A DNA stretch of 64,000 bases from an uncultured Monoglobus sp. (lineage in GTDB: Bacteria > Bacillota > Clostridia > Monoglobales > Monoglobaceae): contig CANQKC010000005.1 of NCBI GenBank assembly GCA_947624305.1, positions 1-64,000 on the forward strand, read 5' to 3'. Each line of letters starts with the position of its first letter. The first letter of the stretch is position 1. Below are positions 53,350-62,002 of this stretch, piece by piece. Under the pieces are notes generated by a model, which did no database searches, was not told where the DNA came from, and was given only the letters and a program-made list of their open reading frames with translations. Position numbers and translations under genes: made by a program.

Positions 53350-55521
53350 TCACATAAGCCCCGCGCGGACGCAGGCGGCATGGAATGACGCAAACGGCAC
53401 GAACATTTGCGCGAAGCTTTTTGTACTTGCCGTTCCGCAAAGCACCGCGTCGCCGACGGCGGTCTTTTTGCCGCCCTGATAGCCCGAAGGCTTAAACGAC
53501 ATAACGTATTTAAACGTCGGTATGCCCGCCTCGAGGTATTTTCTGTCGCCCGTGAGCTCATACGCGGCCGCGAGCGCCTCTAAAATAAGCGGATTGTTGC
53601 CGTTCCGTTTGAGGCTCGGCAGCTCCTTATAATAAAACAGGCCGTTTTTGAGCCGCGCGTTCTCGATCAGGTCGTCGACGGCCGAGATTATCATTTCCTT
53701 TATCTCCGGGTCGGGCTTCACGCGGTAATACCTCATCAGGCTGCATGCCGCGACCGAGATCATAAACACGACTCTGATCGCGGTGTTTTCAAGATAGGGC
53801 GAGAGCCAAAGCCCGTATTCGTCCTTCCACGCCTTGAAATGCCCGACGATCCAGTCACATTTTTTGAGCCACTTCTTATCGCCCGTCTCGTTATAAAGCG
53901 CGGTCAGCGTCCTCAGGGCCCAGCCCGTTTCGCGCGCGCTTGACTGCCCGCTTTTTTCAAACACGGGCTGCTCAAGCAGGCGCAGCACGTTTTCGCCGAT
54001 CCCCACCGCCGCGTCAAGCGCGTCGCTGTTTCCGCTCAGATGATAGAGGTCAAGCAGACCCTCGACCCATTGGTGGCTGCACGCGATCTTGCCGTTTTTG
54101 CAGTGGCCGTTGGTGTGCTCCCACTGCCCGTTAAGTCGCAGCGGATCGTCGCTGAAGTGGCATATGTCCACGTCGATCTGGTGCCTCGCCGAAACGAGCA
54201 GATAATCCATGTACCGCCTTATCCCTGTCCGCGCGTACATCAGCGCGCAGGCGTGGGGATAGTCATACTCGTTGTTTGTCCAGACGAGCTCACCGCCGCC
54301 GCGCCCTTGGTTGGTGTATCCCATGTTCGGCGAGTCGCCCCAGTTGAGCATGCCGTAGCAGCGCGCGTGGTCGTCTGCCTTGTTTGTCAGAAATATCTCG
54401 GTCTCCGCGTCATATTTGTCGCAGAAAACGTCCTCAAACACGCCCGACTCTCTGAACACCCGCGGGTTTATCGCGGGCCTGTCGGGCATCTGGTATATTA
54501 TGCTCCTGTTGTTCAGCTCTTTGAGATCCTCGCCGCGGTGGAAGCGGAAGAGGAGCCTTTGCTGCCTCGCCATGCCGCTCTGCATGACTATCCCGTCCGA
54601 GCTGTCGGGCACAAGCTCCGCGCGGAAGCCGCGCCTGTCGGCTTCAAAGGCCTTCGGGAAGTTCTGGTGCGGCTGGAATACCGCGGCGCTGAGTCCGAAG
54701 TCCTCACCCGTGCAGTCGGCGAAAAGCGAGCCGTAGAACACCTCGGCGTTGTGCTCGTTCGCCTCATAGAGAAGCCGCTCCGCGTTTATCTCGCAGCGCG
54801 GGTTTTCGCCGGTGAAATACTCGGTCTCGTGGTTGGTGACAGCGACCGCGCAGCGAGAACCCATATCGGGGCAGGTGTGGGTCAGAGACAAAGATCTGAT
54901 CCGAAGCGGCTCTTCCGAGGTGTTGATCAGCGTGTGACCGATCTCGAACCAATCCTTTTCGGCGTAAAACGTCAGATCAATTTTCGCGGCGTATGATCTT
55001 CCGCCGCGTGTGTGCGCGCCCTCTCCGCGGAGCACCGTGCACAGCGGACTGTTTTCCTTGACGCGCCATTTGCTTATCTTAAAATCATAAACGTTCCCGC
55101 CGCCGTCCGTGAGAACGGGACAGGATATGCAGCCGCCAAGGTCGGCGCCCGCGTATTCTATATTTTCAAAGATACGGTTTGCATTGGTCGAGAGCATGAC
55201 TTTAAGGCCGCCCGTCTTAACGGCGCGGCCGTCGAATTTAACGGGGTCAAAGCTGCCCCTGTCGTCTTTGCCCGCGTCAAAATAATAGTCGATTGCGGCG
55301 TTTTTCGGCAGATCGACCATGCACCGCGCGAAAAGCCATTTGACGCTGCCGTCGCTCCAGCGCGCGGTCGCGCGCAGATCGGAAGGATACGCACTTCCGT
55401 CGGGGCCGATCACCGCTCCGCGCGGCTCGGGCAGAGCGCCCCGCTTAAACGGCACACCAAAAAAAACGTGCTCCCTCGTTCGTTCGCTGTTGTAAGTCTT
55501 TTCAAAATGCAGCTTTATCAT
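53350..55521 (-). CDS. YetA/PcRGLX-like protein (rhamnogalacturonan-lyase-like)
   Basis: This 723-residue protein shows the PcRGLX/YetA arrangement: an N-terminal RIFT-barrel-like region (about 1-90, with HVFFGVPFKRGALPE and ATARWSDGSVKWLFA), a central beta-rich region, and a C-terminal alpha/alpha-barrel (about 400-715, with repeated helical units such as ETGWALRTLTALYNETGDKKWL). Relatives include exo-rhamnogalacturonan lyase and Bacillus YetA. No signal peptide, so it would act on imported oligosaccharides. It is first gene of a three-gene operon. The reaction is inferred from fold resemblance and is uncertain. Confidence 0.62.
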   Translation of the reverse strand: MIKLHFEKTYNSERTREHVFFGVPFKRGALPEPRGAVIGPDGSAYPSDLRATARWSDGSVKWLFARCMVDLPKNAAIDYYFDAGKDDRGSFDPVKFDGRAVKTGGLKVMLSTNANRIFENIEYAGADLGGCISCPVLTDGGGNVYDFKISKWRVKENSPLCTVLRGEGAHTRGGRSYAAKIDLTFYAEKDWFEIGHTLINTSEEPLRIRSLSLTHTCPDMGSRCAVAVTNHETEYFTGENPRCEINAERLLYEANEHNAEVFYGSLFADCTGEDFGLSAAVFQPHQNFPKAFEADRRGFRAELVPDSSDGIVMQSGMARQQRLLFRFHRGEDLKELNNRSIIYQMPDRPAINPRVFRESGVFEDVFCDKYDAETEIFLTNKADDHARCYGMLNWGDSPNMGYTNQGRGGGELVWTNNEYDYPHACALMYARTGIRRYMDYLLVSARHQIDVDICHFSDDPLRLNGQWEHTNGHCKNGKIACSHQWVEGLLDLYHLSGNSDALDAAVGIGENVLRLLEQPVFEKSGQSSARETGWALRTLTALYNETGDKKWLKKCDWIVGHFKAWKDEYGLWLSPYLENTAIRVVFMISVAACSLMRYYRVKPDPEIKEMIISAVDDLIENARLKNGLFYYKELPSLKRNGNNPLILEALAAAYELTGDRKYLEAGIPTFKYVMSFKPSGYQGGKKTAVGDAVLCGTASTKSFAQMFVPFASFHAACVRAGLM

Positions 55522-55709
55522 AACGCGGCCTCCGGTTTTTGTTCACAATATTTATTAATCATAGTAATGTAAGCTTATTATACAACAAAAAATATAGGTT
55601 TTCTATTTAATTCTTGACATATTTAAGAAAAATCTTTGATTTTTTGCGTTCTTTTTCCTAAGTTTGTTTTGACTTCCGTTTTTTTGCGCTTTTTAAAATG
55701 CGCGCAAAA

Positions 55710-55736
55710 AACCCGTCGGCGGCTGCCGACGGGTTT
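55710..55736 (-). terminator. Terminator of PAP2 gene
   Basis: A perfect 11-bp stem, AACCCGTCGGC (55710-55720) with GCCGACGGGTT (55725-55735); on the minus strand it runs into TTTTTTG. The gap 55522-55749 otherwise holds AT-rich sequence that includes the start region of the YetA-like operon. Confidence 0.86.
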
Positions 55737-55749
55737 CGGGCGTTTTGGT

Positions 55750-56733
55750 TCACGCTTTTTTTGTTTTTTGGAATATGTTCTCAAACAGCTTGACTATAGC
55801 GGGGCCGATCGCGACGAAGTAGAAAATAAGCGCGAACTGCACAAGAGCCTTAGAGAGGCTCGAGCCGAGGCCGAGGCCCGTCAGCGCGCTCGCGGCGCTG
55901 CCCGAAAAGTTGTCAAATATCGTGTAGGTGAACACGCAGAACACGGCTCTTATGACGTTAACGACCGAACTGTTCTCGGTCGAAAATTTGATGAGCCGCC
56001 GCTCAATGAGCCAGCCGATAAAAAAGCCGATGCCCATTCCCGCGTTTTTGTAGGAATCGACAGCCATTTTTGAACCTTCAACAACGACCGAACCGTCCGC
56101 TGCGTAGTCAACGGGATAAGACTTAAGCGCGGCGTAGAGTATAAGCAGCAGGCAAAGAGCCGTTCCGCCGAGCGCAACGCACATATCCGCATTGGGCTTT
56201 TTGTCGATAAGCGGCATGAGCTTTGCGGTCAATATCAAAACAGCGATGCTTAATACCAGAGCGACAACAACGTCCTGCGGCGTGTGAACGCCCAAGTAGT
56301 TCCTTGAAAAAGCGATAAGCAGGACGAGAACCCACATAATTATTTGTAAAACTTTCGGGCACTTGGGAGATCCTTCAATGTTCATTGAGAGACCGCCCCA
56401 AACACTGACCGCGTTGGTCGTGTGCCCGCTCGGGAACGAGTATCCTGTGGCGTCGGCCTTGGCCTCGGGCACCGGCGTGATCCTTGAGTCGCGTATCCAC
56501 GGACGGTAGGCGCAGGCGGTTATTTTCACAAAGCCGTTTATTATTCTGTTGATAAACAGCGTAAACATGACAAATATGCCTTTTTTCTTGTCAACTCCCC
56601 AATAGATAATTCCGAGAGGCAACAGCAGCACCGACGTTTCACCGAGTTTTGTTATGTATTCAAAAAACGTGTTTAAAACGCCGCCGGTTGCTTCGCGAAA
56701 ATTTTGGAGCATCAGTAAATAATTAAGATCCAT
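55750..56733 (-). CDS. PAP2-family membrane phosphatase
   Basis: This 327-residue membrane protein carries all three PAP2 motifs: KITACAYRP (KxxxxxxRP), FPSGHT (PSGH), and SRNYLGVHTPQD (SRxxxxxHxxxD). Eight or so membrane segments surround them. Such enzymes dephosphorylate undecaprenyl pyrophosphate or phosphatidic acid and related lipid phosphates. It diverges from the sensor kinase gene; the shared 268-base gap has two promoters and a pair of direct repeats next to its own promoter, which suggests control by the LytTR regulator. Substrate not known. Confidence 0.9.
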   Translation of the reverse strand: MDLNYLLMLQNFREATGGVLNTFFEYITKLGETSVLLLPLGIIYWGVDKKKGIFVMFTLFINRIINGFVKITACAYRPWIRDSRITPVPEAKADATGYSFPSGHTTNAVSVWGGLSMNIEGSPKCPKVLQIIMWVLVLLIAFSRNYLGVHTPQDVVVALVLSIAVLILTAKLMPLIDKKPNADMCVALGGTALCLLLILYAALKSYPVDYAADGSVVVEGSKMAVDSYKNAGMGIGFFIGWLIERRLIKFSTENSSVVNVIRAVFCVFTYTIFDNFSGSAASALTGLGLGSSLSKALVQFALIFYFVAIGPAIVKLFENIFQKTKKA

Positions 56734-56791
56734 ACATTCTTTCCTTTCCGCCTTCCGGGCTTTGAGATATAAGTTTTATTTGTTCATTAAA

Positions 56792-56820
56792 ATTATACTA
56801 TATTTTTCCCGCGGTGTCCA
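56792..56820 (-). promoter_or_regulatory. Promoter of PAP2 gene
   Basis: On the minus strand TGGACA (56820-56815) and TATAAT (56797-56792) with a 17-bp spacer. The -35 box is off consensus, as at activator-dependent promoters. Confidence 0.7.
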
Positions 56821-56821
56821 C

Positions 56822-56860
56822 CACGTTTCGTGTTCAATTTGGCACTTTTCGTGCAAAATT
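56822..56860. promoter_or_regulatory. LytTR-type direct repeats in kinase/PAP2 gap
   Basis: CACGTTTCGTG (56822-56832) and CACTTTTCGTG (56843-56853) are direct repeats with a 21-bp centre-to-centre distance, two turns of the helix. That matches the architecture known for AgrA/LytTR regulators. The repeats begin two bases from the PAP2 -35 box. A related string ACTTTTCG-CAAAATT occurs at 59741-59755 within the nucleotidase promoter. Confidence 0.55.
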
Positions 56861-56906
56861 ACAGCGATTATTGCATAAAACGCTGCTTTTACGGCGTAAA
56901 ACGATA

Positions 56907-56935
56907 TGGACAACGCGTTCGCAGTATGATAAAAT
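56907..56935 (+). promoter_or_regulatory. Promoter of sensor kinase gene
   Basis: TGGACA (56907-56912) and TAAAAT (56930-56935) with a 17-bp spacer, with the same unusual -35 as the PAP2 promoter. Confidence 0.62.
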
Positions 56936-57001
56936 ATTCTTATCTGAAAAACAGGTTATAAACAGACATCGGCAGAATTCGGAACAAGCGGAGGCGGTAA
57001 T

Positions 57002-58891
57002 ATGAACAAGTATTCAAAAAGACAGTACATACTTGGCGGGGCTGTCATAATCGCCGTTATGTTTTTTATTGTTTTGATTTATTCTTTTATGCAGAAAACA
57101 AATTTGGTCGATATAAACATGGACCCCGCGGATGATATGGAATGGAGCTATGAAATAATTTCCGGTTCCGAGGCGAGGCCTGCGGTTCCTGTTTCGGTCG
57201 ATGAGTCAACGATCGCGTTTCCGGGAGAAAGCGGGCGCGCGGTCAAAGCGGAGAGAGTCCTGAAAGAGGAGCTAAACGGAGCGCAGATCGGAATTTTTCT
57301 TTATGACGCGGTGTGCGGCGCGGAAATTTACTTAGACGATGAGCCGCTATATACCTCGTTTGAGGGCGCGCCGAGGGACGCGGGCGGCTTTGCGGTCACT
57401 GACGGTCTTGGCCCTTCGCGCAGCGAAAAGATACAGATCTTTTTGCCCGACGACTATCTCGGACGCAGGCTTACGGTTGTGACCTACTTTACAGGGGAAA
57501 CCTCAGAGATCGTTCCCGTTTTTCCTTATCTTTGCAGCAGCGAAACATTGTTCGCCCTGACCTCGATTGAAAACGTGGCGCCGTTGACTCACACGGCGAT
57601 ATGCGCTTTGCTGGCTATTTTGACCGCTTTGGTCTATCTGCTTGATATAAAAAACGGCAGCGCGGATAAAAAGATTTTGCTCCTGACTCTGTTTTATATC
57701 ATGCTTTTCGCTAACGAAGCGATTTCCTCAAACGCAGGAACTTACAGTCTGCTGCATGAAAAGCTGGGTATGCTTAACGTTGTATGCGAGCTGCGCGTCG
57801 CGCCGCTGCTGATTTTCGCGGCGTTTTGCCTCACGTCATGGCGGCGTTGGACGCTTTTGGGCGCTGCCGGAATATGGATCGTCTGCGACACGGTGAAGAT
57901 CATACATTCAAATCTGCTTTACGGCGCGTTTATGGGGCATGTGTCCGCGCCGGCGATCCTGCTGCTGTGCCTGCTTGCCGCTGTGCTGATTTTCGCCGAG
58001 TTCAAGATAAACAAGAAAAAGAGATTAAAAAGAACATATATTATATACGCGCTCGTTATAGCGGCTGCCGCTGTTATCCGAATGTTCAGGGCCAGCGCGA
58101 AAAACGGGATGAGCGTGCGCGAGTATTTGGCGTTTCTTTTTATGACCCCCGCTCAAGGAAATTTCTATGCCCTTATGCAGTTTGTTATTTTTCTGATCGT
58201 GATAATGGTCACGGCTGTTCTGATCGTTGAGTTTGTCAGGAGAACGCTTAATTCAAAGGTTGCTATCGGTGTGCTTGAGGAGCAGAACCGCCTCGCGATG
58301 AACAGTTATAACCGCATGGCGAAATCGGAGGAGGCAACTTACTCGCTTCGGCACGAAATGCGCCACCATATGCTGGCGATCTCCGGAATGCTTGCCGGCG
58401 GCGAGACCGAGAGAGCGAGGGAATACGCTGCCGCGGTTACGAGCGAATATAACGATATGCCGCAGGGACAATACAGCAAAAACACGATGGTAAACATAAT
58501 CGCGGGCGAGTATCTCTCCCGCGCGAAGGAAAGCGGAATTAAAACGGAATACAGCTTTAGCCTGCCCGAGAGCGTTAACATGGCTGACACAGATCTCTGC
58601 GTCTTCCTGACAAACATGTTTGAAAACGCGTTGAACGCCTGTGAGCGCATCGGCGCTGACAGCGAGAGATATATATCTGTGAAGATGTATTTAAGCGGGA
58701 ATTGTCTCTACATAGGATGCAGGAACAGCGCGCGCTATGACGGCGTGGAAATACAGTCGATCAAAAAATCCCGCACCCACGGCTACGGAATGGAAAATAT
58801 GAAGAGGATAGTGGAAAAATACGGCGGAGCCATGGAAGTTGAACGCGGCGGCTCATCGTTTTCGATCAAGAGCAATTTCTATTTAAAATAA
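57002..58891 (+). CDS. GHKL-type sensor histidine kinase
   Basis: This 629-residue membrane kinase has one N-terminal membrane segment (about 10-30), an extracellular sensor domain (about 31-185), a cluster of about seven segments (about 195-420), and a cytoplasmic kinase part. The likely phospho-acceptor region is SLRHEMRHHMLAIS. The ATP-binding domain is GHKL type: FENALNAC (N box), GCRNSARYDG and GYGMENMKRIVEKYGG. The layout resembles 7TM-DISM/AgrC-like kinases that signal to LytTR regulators. GGAGGCGG precedes the ATG. The LytTR gene is convergent and ends 14 bases from its stop. Confidence 0.87.
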   Translation: MNKYSKRQYILGGAVIIAVMFFIVLIYSFMQKTNLVDINMDPADDMEWSYEIISGSEARPAVPVSVDESTIAFPGESGRAVKAERVLKEELNGAQIGIFLYDAVCGAEIYLDDEPLYTSFEGAPRDAGGFAVTDGLGPSRSEKIQIFLPDDYLGRRLTVVTYFTGETSEIVPVFPYLCSSETLFALTSIENVAPLTHTAICALLAILTALVYLLDIKNGSADKKILLLTLFYIMLFANEAISSNAGTYSLLHEKLGMLNVVCELRVAPLLIFAAFCLTSWRRWTLLGAAGIWIVCDTVKIIHSNLLYGAFMGHVSAPAILLLCLLAAVLIFAEFKINKKKRLKRTYIIYALVIAAAAVIRMFRASAKNGMSVREYLAFLFMTPAQGNFYALMQFVIFLIVIMVTAVLIVEFVRRTLNSKVAIGVLEEQNRLAMNSYNRMAKSEEATYSLRHEMRHHMLAISGMLAGGETERAREYAAAVTSEYNDMPQGQYSKNTMVNIIAGEYLSRAKESGIKTEYSFSLPESVNMADTDLCVFLTNMFENALNACERIGADSERYISVKMYLSGNCLYIGCRNSARYDGVEIQSIKKSRTHGYGMENMKRIVEKYGGAMEVERGGSSFSIKSNFYLK

Positions 58892-58926
58892 AAAAGACTT
58901 GCCGATCATATAAACAAGTCCTTTTT
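58891..58926. terminator. Bidirectional terminator between kinase and regulator
   Basis: AAAAAGACTTG (58891-58901) pairs, with one bulged base, with CAAGTCCTTTTT (58915-58926). The regulator's stop codon lies in the loop at 58906-58908. Confidence 0.65.
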
Positions 58927-59625
58927 GTCAAGATAGTTCAGGAACTTATGCTGCAGCGTTCCGAATTGAGCCTTGCTTATGGGAATAAGCGCGCCGTTGG
59001 TAAGTTTGATGTCTAGACGCGTGATCTCGCTGATAAAGTCCATGTTGACTATGTAGCTCCTGTGAGGGCGCGCAAAGAGCGTTTGCGGAAGCCGCGTCTC
59101 AACATCCTTGAGAGAGCCGTGGAAATCTGTTTTTGAACCGTCGGCTTTGTGTATTATGACGCGGTGGCCGTAGATCTCAAAATAAGTTATGTCGGAGATC
59201 TTGATTTTGATCATGCCGTTTGCCGTGTCAAAAAATAGGTTGCGCGGCATGTGCTTATCAAGAAAGCGCTCAAGAGCGGTATTGATCTTTTCGCGGTCAA
59301 GCGGCTTCAGAATATAGTAAAGCGGATTGACGTCAAAGCTTTCGATAGCATATTCTTTTGAGGTGGTTATGAAGATAATATCGGGTTTTCCGCTCCTCTC
59401 GCACAGCTTTTTGGCGTATGCCAAACCGTTGGCGTTATCGAATATTATATCAAGGAAAATCAGATCGTATTCAAATCCGCTGTCAATTGATCTGCCGAGC
59501 GACTCAACATCGCAAAATGTGCGCACGATACATTCCGGCTCTTTAGACGAAAAAAAGTCGTTCACACAATCCTTGAGAATATTGCAGAATTCAGTATCAT
59601 CGTCGCATACCGCGATCTTATACAT
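58906..59625 (-). CDS. LytTR-family response regulator
   Basis: This 239-residue regulator has an N-terminal receiver (VCDDDTEF acidic pocket, phospho-Asp in LIFLDIIF, Lys in TTSKEYA) and a C-terminal LytTR DNA-binding domain (about 140-235, ITYFEIYGHRVIIH...FARPHRSYIVNMDFI). I use the ATG at 59625 (MYKIAVCDDD); it has GAGGTG upstream, and an ATG five bases earlier is out of frame. It is the evident partner of the convergent GHKL kinase. Its own promoter (59660-59688) has a normal TTGAAA box. Confidence 0.92.
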   Translation of the reverse strand: MYKIAVCDDDTEFCNILKDCVNDFFSSKEPECIVRTFCDVESLGRSIDSGFEYDLIFLDIIFDNANGLAYAKKLCERSGKPDIIFITTSKEYAIESFDVNPLYYILKPLDREKINTALERFLDKHMPRNLFFDTANGMIKIKISDITYFEIYGHRVIIHKADGSKTDFHGSLKDVETRLPQTLFARPHRSYIVNMDFISEITRLDIKLTNGALIPISKAQFGTLQHKFLNYLDKKDLFI

Positions 59626-59659
59626 GACATACACCTCGGAATTTTTTAATATTATACAA

Positions 59660-59688
59660 ATTATAGCATTATTATTTATGAATTTCAA
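59660..59688 (-). promoter_or_regulatory. Promoter of LytTR regulator
   Basis: On the minus strand TTGAAA (59688-59683) and TATAAT (59665-59660) with a 17-bp spacer. Confidence 0.68.
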
Positions 59689-59737
59689 GCGAAAAATAAA
59701 AATATACTGAATTTGTAGGTTTATAGCATAAAATCAG

Positions 59738-59766
59738 TGGACTTTTCGCAAAATTTGTGATAAAAT
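59738..59766 (+). promoter_or_regulatory. Promoter of 5'-nucleotidase gene
   Basis: TGGACT (59738-59743) and TAAAAT (59761-59766) with a 17-bp spacer; the -35 again resembles those of the kinase and PAP2 genes. Confidence 0.6.
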
Positions 59767-59804
59767 AAACACATTAAATTATTAAACAATAGGAGGACAC
59801 ACAT

Positions 59805-61946
59805 ATGAAAAGATTACTGACACGAAAAATATCCGCCGCAATTCTTTCTGCGGTAATGCTTCTGACCTTGTCGCCCGCGTTCGCTGAGGACGCGGCGCAG
59901 GAGAGCTACATTCATTTCGCCGCCTATTACGACGGCTCGGGCGCTCTGCTTGACGCCAAGTGCATCAAAGGCGCGCTCAGTGACGATGAGCTTGACGCGC
60001 TTGTCAATATCTACGAGCCCGAGTCCGCCGAGTCGGCGAGGGTGTTCGAGTGGACGGCGGACCTTGAGCCTTTAAACGATGTCAAAGATATCGATGTATC
60101 CGACGCCTACAGGAGCGCCGTTATCCTGCACACAAACGACATGCACGGCGCGTTGGTCGGCTCGTCGTCCGCGATCGGTTCCGACAGCGTCGCGGCGCTC
60201 AAAAAGCTTGACGACGCGGTGCTCGCCGACAGCGGTGACGCGGCACAGGGACTCGCTCTGGCCTCGCAGTCAAAGGGCGAGGACGTTATAAAGATCATGA
60301 ACGCGGCGGGCTATGACGTTATGGCGCTCGGCAACCATGAGTTCGACTTTGGTTTAGACCAGCTTTCAAAGCTCCGCGGCATGGCGGATTTCCCGATAAT
60401 CTCGGCCAACACCTACGCGGGCGGCAAGCCGCTCTGCGCCTCGGACAGCACCAACGGCGAGAATGTTATAATTGACAAAAACGGCATCAAGATCGGCATC
60501 TTCGCGCTGACCACGCGCGACACCGAGGTTTCGACCAAGCCCGAAAACCTTGAGGGAATTGAGTTTAAGGACGAGGTCGAGACCGCGAAGGCGCAGACCG
60601 ACTACCTCGACAAGCAGGGCGCGGACGTGATCATCGCGCTCGCGCACATGGGCGTGACCGATCAGGGCTACTGCACAAGCGACAAGCTCGCGGCGGCCAT
60701 GGAGGGAACAGAGCTTGACGCGATCATTGACGGCCACAGCCACACGGTCATGAACGATAAGGTCGGCGGCATCACTATTGCCCAGACGGGCACCGGAAGC
60801 GTCAACGTCGGCAGAATGGAGATCGAGCTTGACGAGAACAACAACGTTACGATAAACGAGACAATGCTGTCACGCGCGTTTTTTGACAACATAACGCCCG
60901 ACCCCGACACGGCAAAGACCATAACCGACGTGAGCGCCGAACTCAACGCGACTCTGGCCAAGGTCATCGGCGTGAACCAAAACACGCTCTGGGGCGGCGG
61001 TCTTGTCAACATTCCCGGCGGCACCTCGATCGCCGAAAGCCGCGTCGGCGAGACAAACTTCGGCAGTTTGATCTGTGACGCGATGATAGCCGAGGCCGAA
61101 AACATTGCCCCCGACAAATATCGCGACAGCAGCGGAAAGGTCGCCGAGCCGATCGTCGCGGTTGAAAATGGCGGCGGCTTCCGAGCGTCGGTCCCCAACG
61201 GCCAGTTCACTATCGGAAGCATAATCAACGCCCTGCCGTACTCAAACACGGTCCGCATCAAGGAGATAACGCCGACGGTGCTCTTTAAGGCGCTTGAGGG
61301 ATATTTGTCGTCCGTCACCGCGCAGGATAAGGACACCGGCTTCCTCACCGCGGGCTATTCGGGCAGCTTCCCGCAGATCGGCGGAATGAGCGTAAGCTAC
61401 GATCCCAACAAGCCAGAGGGCGAAAAGATCACAGGAATAAAGCTCACGGGCGGCGCGGAGCTTGACAAAAACGACAGCGAAACAAAGCTGATCTTAGCCT
61501 CAAACGATTACGTTATCGAGCAGGGCGAGTTCAAGGATGTTCCTTTGATTGCCGAGGGCAGCGGCCTCACCGAGGCTGTGATAGCCCACATAAACACCTT
61601 GACGAACAACGGCGAGAAGCCCCTCGCAGTGCCCACGACATCGGGCAGGATAACCGCGGGCGGCGCTTACAGCCCGAAAAACTATACCGCGCATATAACC
61701 CTGCTTAACGCGGACGGCCTCAAGGACGGAGACGCCGTTAAATTCTATATCGACGGCGCCGAATACCCCGACGCGGGCGTCGTGAAGGGCGGCGTGCTCG
61801 ACATCACTATCCCCGACGGAGTGCATGCGGTCAAACTTTATCCCGACCAGCAAGAGGTATATGTGAACAACTACAGCGGCAACGGCGTTCTTGACGTTTA
61901 CGGAAGCCTCAACCTCGGCTATCCGCAGCTCGAATACAATAAATAA
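59805..61946 (+). CDS. Secreted 5'-nucleotidase/2',3'-cyclic phosphodiesterase-like enzyme
   Basis: This 713-residue exported protein has a signal peptide (about 1-27), a short N-terminal region (about 28-105), a calcineurin-like metallophosphatase domain, and a 5'-nucleotidase C-terminal domain. Metal motifs are HTNDMHG, DSGDAAQG, GNHEFDFG, LAHMG and GHSH. The substrate-binding domain contains NFGSLICDAMI and VENGGGFRASV. A final beta domain of about 90 residues ends the chain; no LPxTG or SLH anchor is seen, so the protein may be released. It scavenges extracellular nucleotides. AGGAGG precedes the ATG. It diverges from the LytTR gene, sharing the 59626-59804 control region. Confidence 0.9.
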   Translation: MKRLLTRKISAAILSAVMLLTLSPAFAEDAAQESYIHFAAYYDGSGALLDAKCIKGALSDDELDALVNIYEPESAESARVFEWTADLEPLNDVKDIDVSDAYRSAVILHTNDMHGALVGSSSAIGSDSVAALKKLDDAVLADSGDAAQGLALASQSKGEDVIKIMNAAGYDVMALGNHEFDFGLDQLSKLRGMADFPIISANTYAGGKPLCASDSTNGENVIIDKNGIKIGIFALTTRDTEVSTKPENLEGIEFKDEVETAKAQTDYLDKQGADVIIALAHMGVTDQGYCTSDKLAAAMEGTELDAIIDGHSHTVMNDKVGGITIAQTGTGSVNVGRMEIELDENNNVTINETMLSRAFFDNITPDPDTAKTITDVSAELNATLAKVIGVNQNTLWGGGLVNIPGGTSIAESRVGETNFGSLICDAMIAEAENIAPDKYRDSSGKVAEPIVAVENGGGFRASVPNGQFTIGSIINALPYSNTVRIKEITPTVLFKALEGYLSSVTAQDKDTGFLTAGYSGSFPQIGGMSVSYDPNKPEGEKITGIKLTGGAELDKNDSETKLILASNDYVIEQGEFKDVPLIAEGSGLTEAVIAHINTLTNNGEKPLAVPTTSGRITAGGAYSPKNYTAHITLLNADGLKDGDAVKFYIDGAEYPDAGVVKGGVLDITIPDGVHAVKLYPDQQEVYVNNYSGNGVLDVYGSLNLGYPQLEYNK

Positions 61947-61954
61947 GCAATACA

Positions 61955-61993
61955 AAAACGGAACGGCGGATATAAAGCGCCGTTCCGTTTTTT
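61955..61993. terminator. Bidirectional terminator
   Basis: AAAACGGAACGGCG (61955-61968) pairs with CGCCGTTCCGTTTT (61978-61991), flanked by A and T runs. Confidence 0.88.
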
Positions 61994-62002
61994 GGTTTAA
62001 TT

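Noticed and set aside
54040-54996. Open frame of 318 codons opposite the YetA-like gene
   Set aside because: Val/Ala/Arg-rich product without domain; the minus-strand gene has domain structure and a ribosome binding site.
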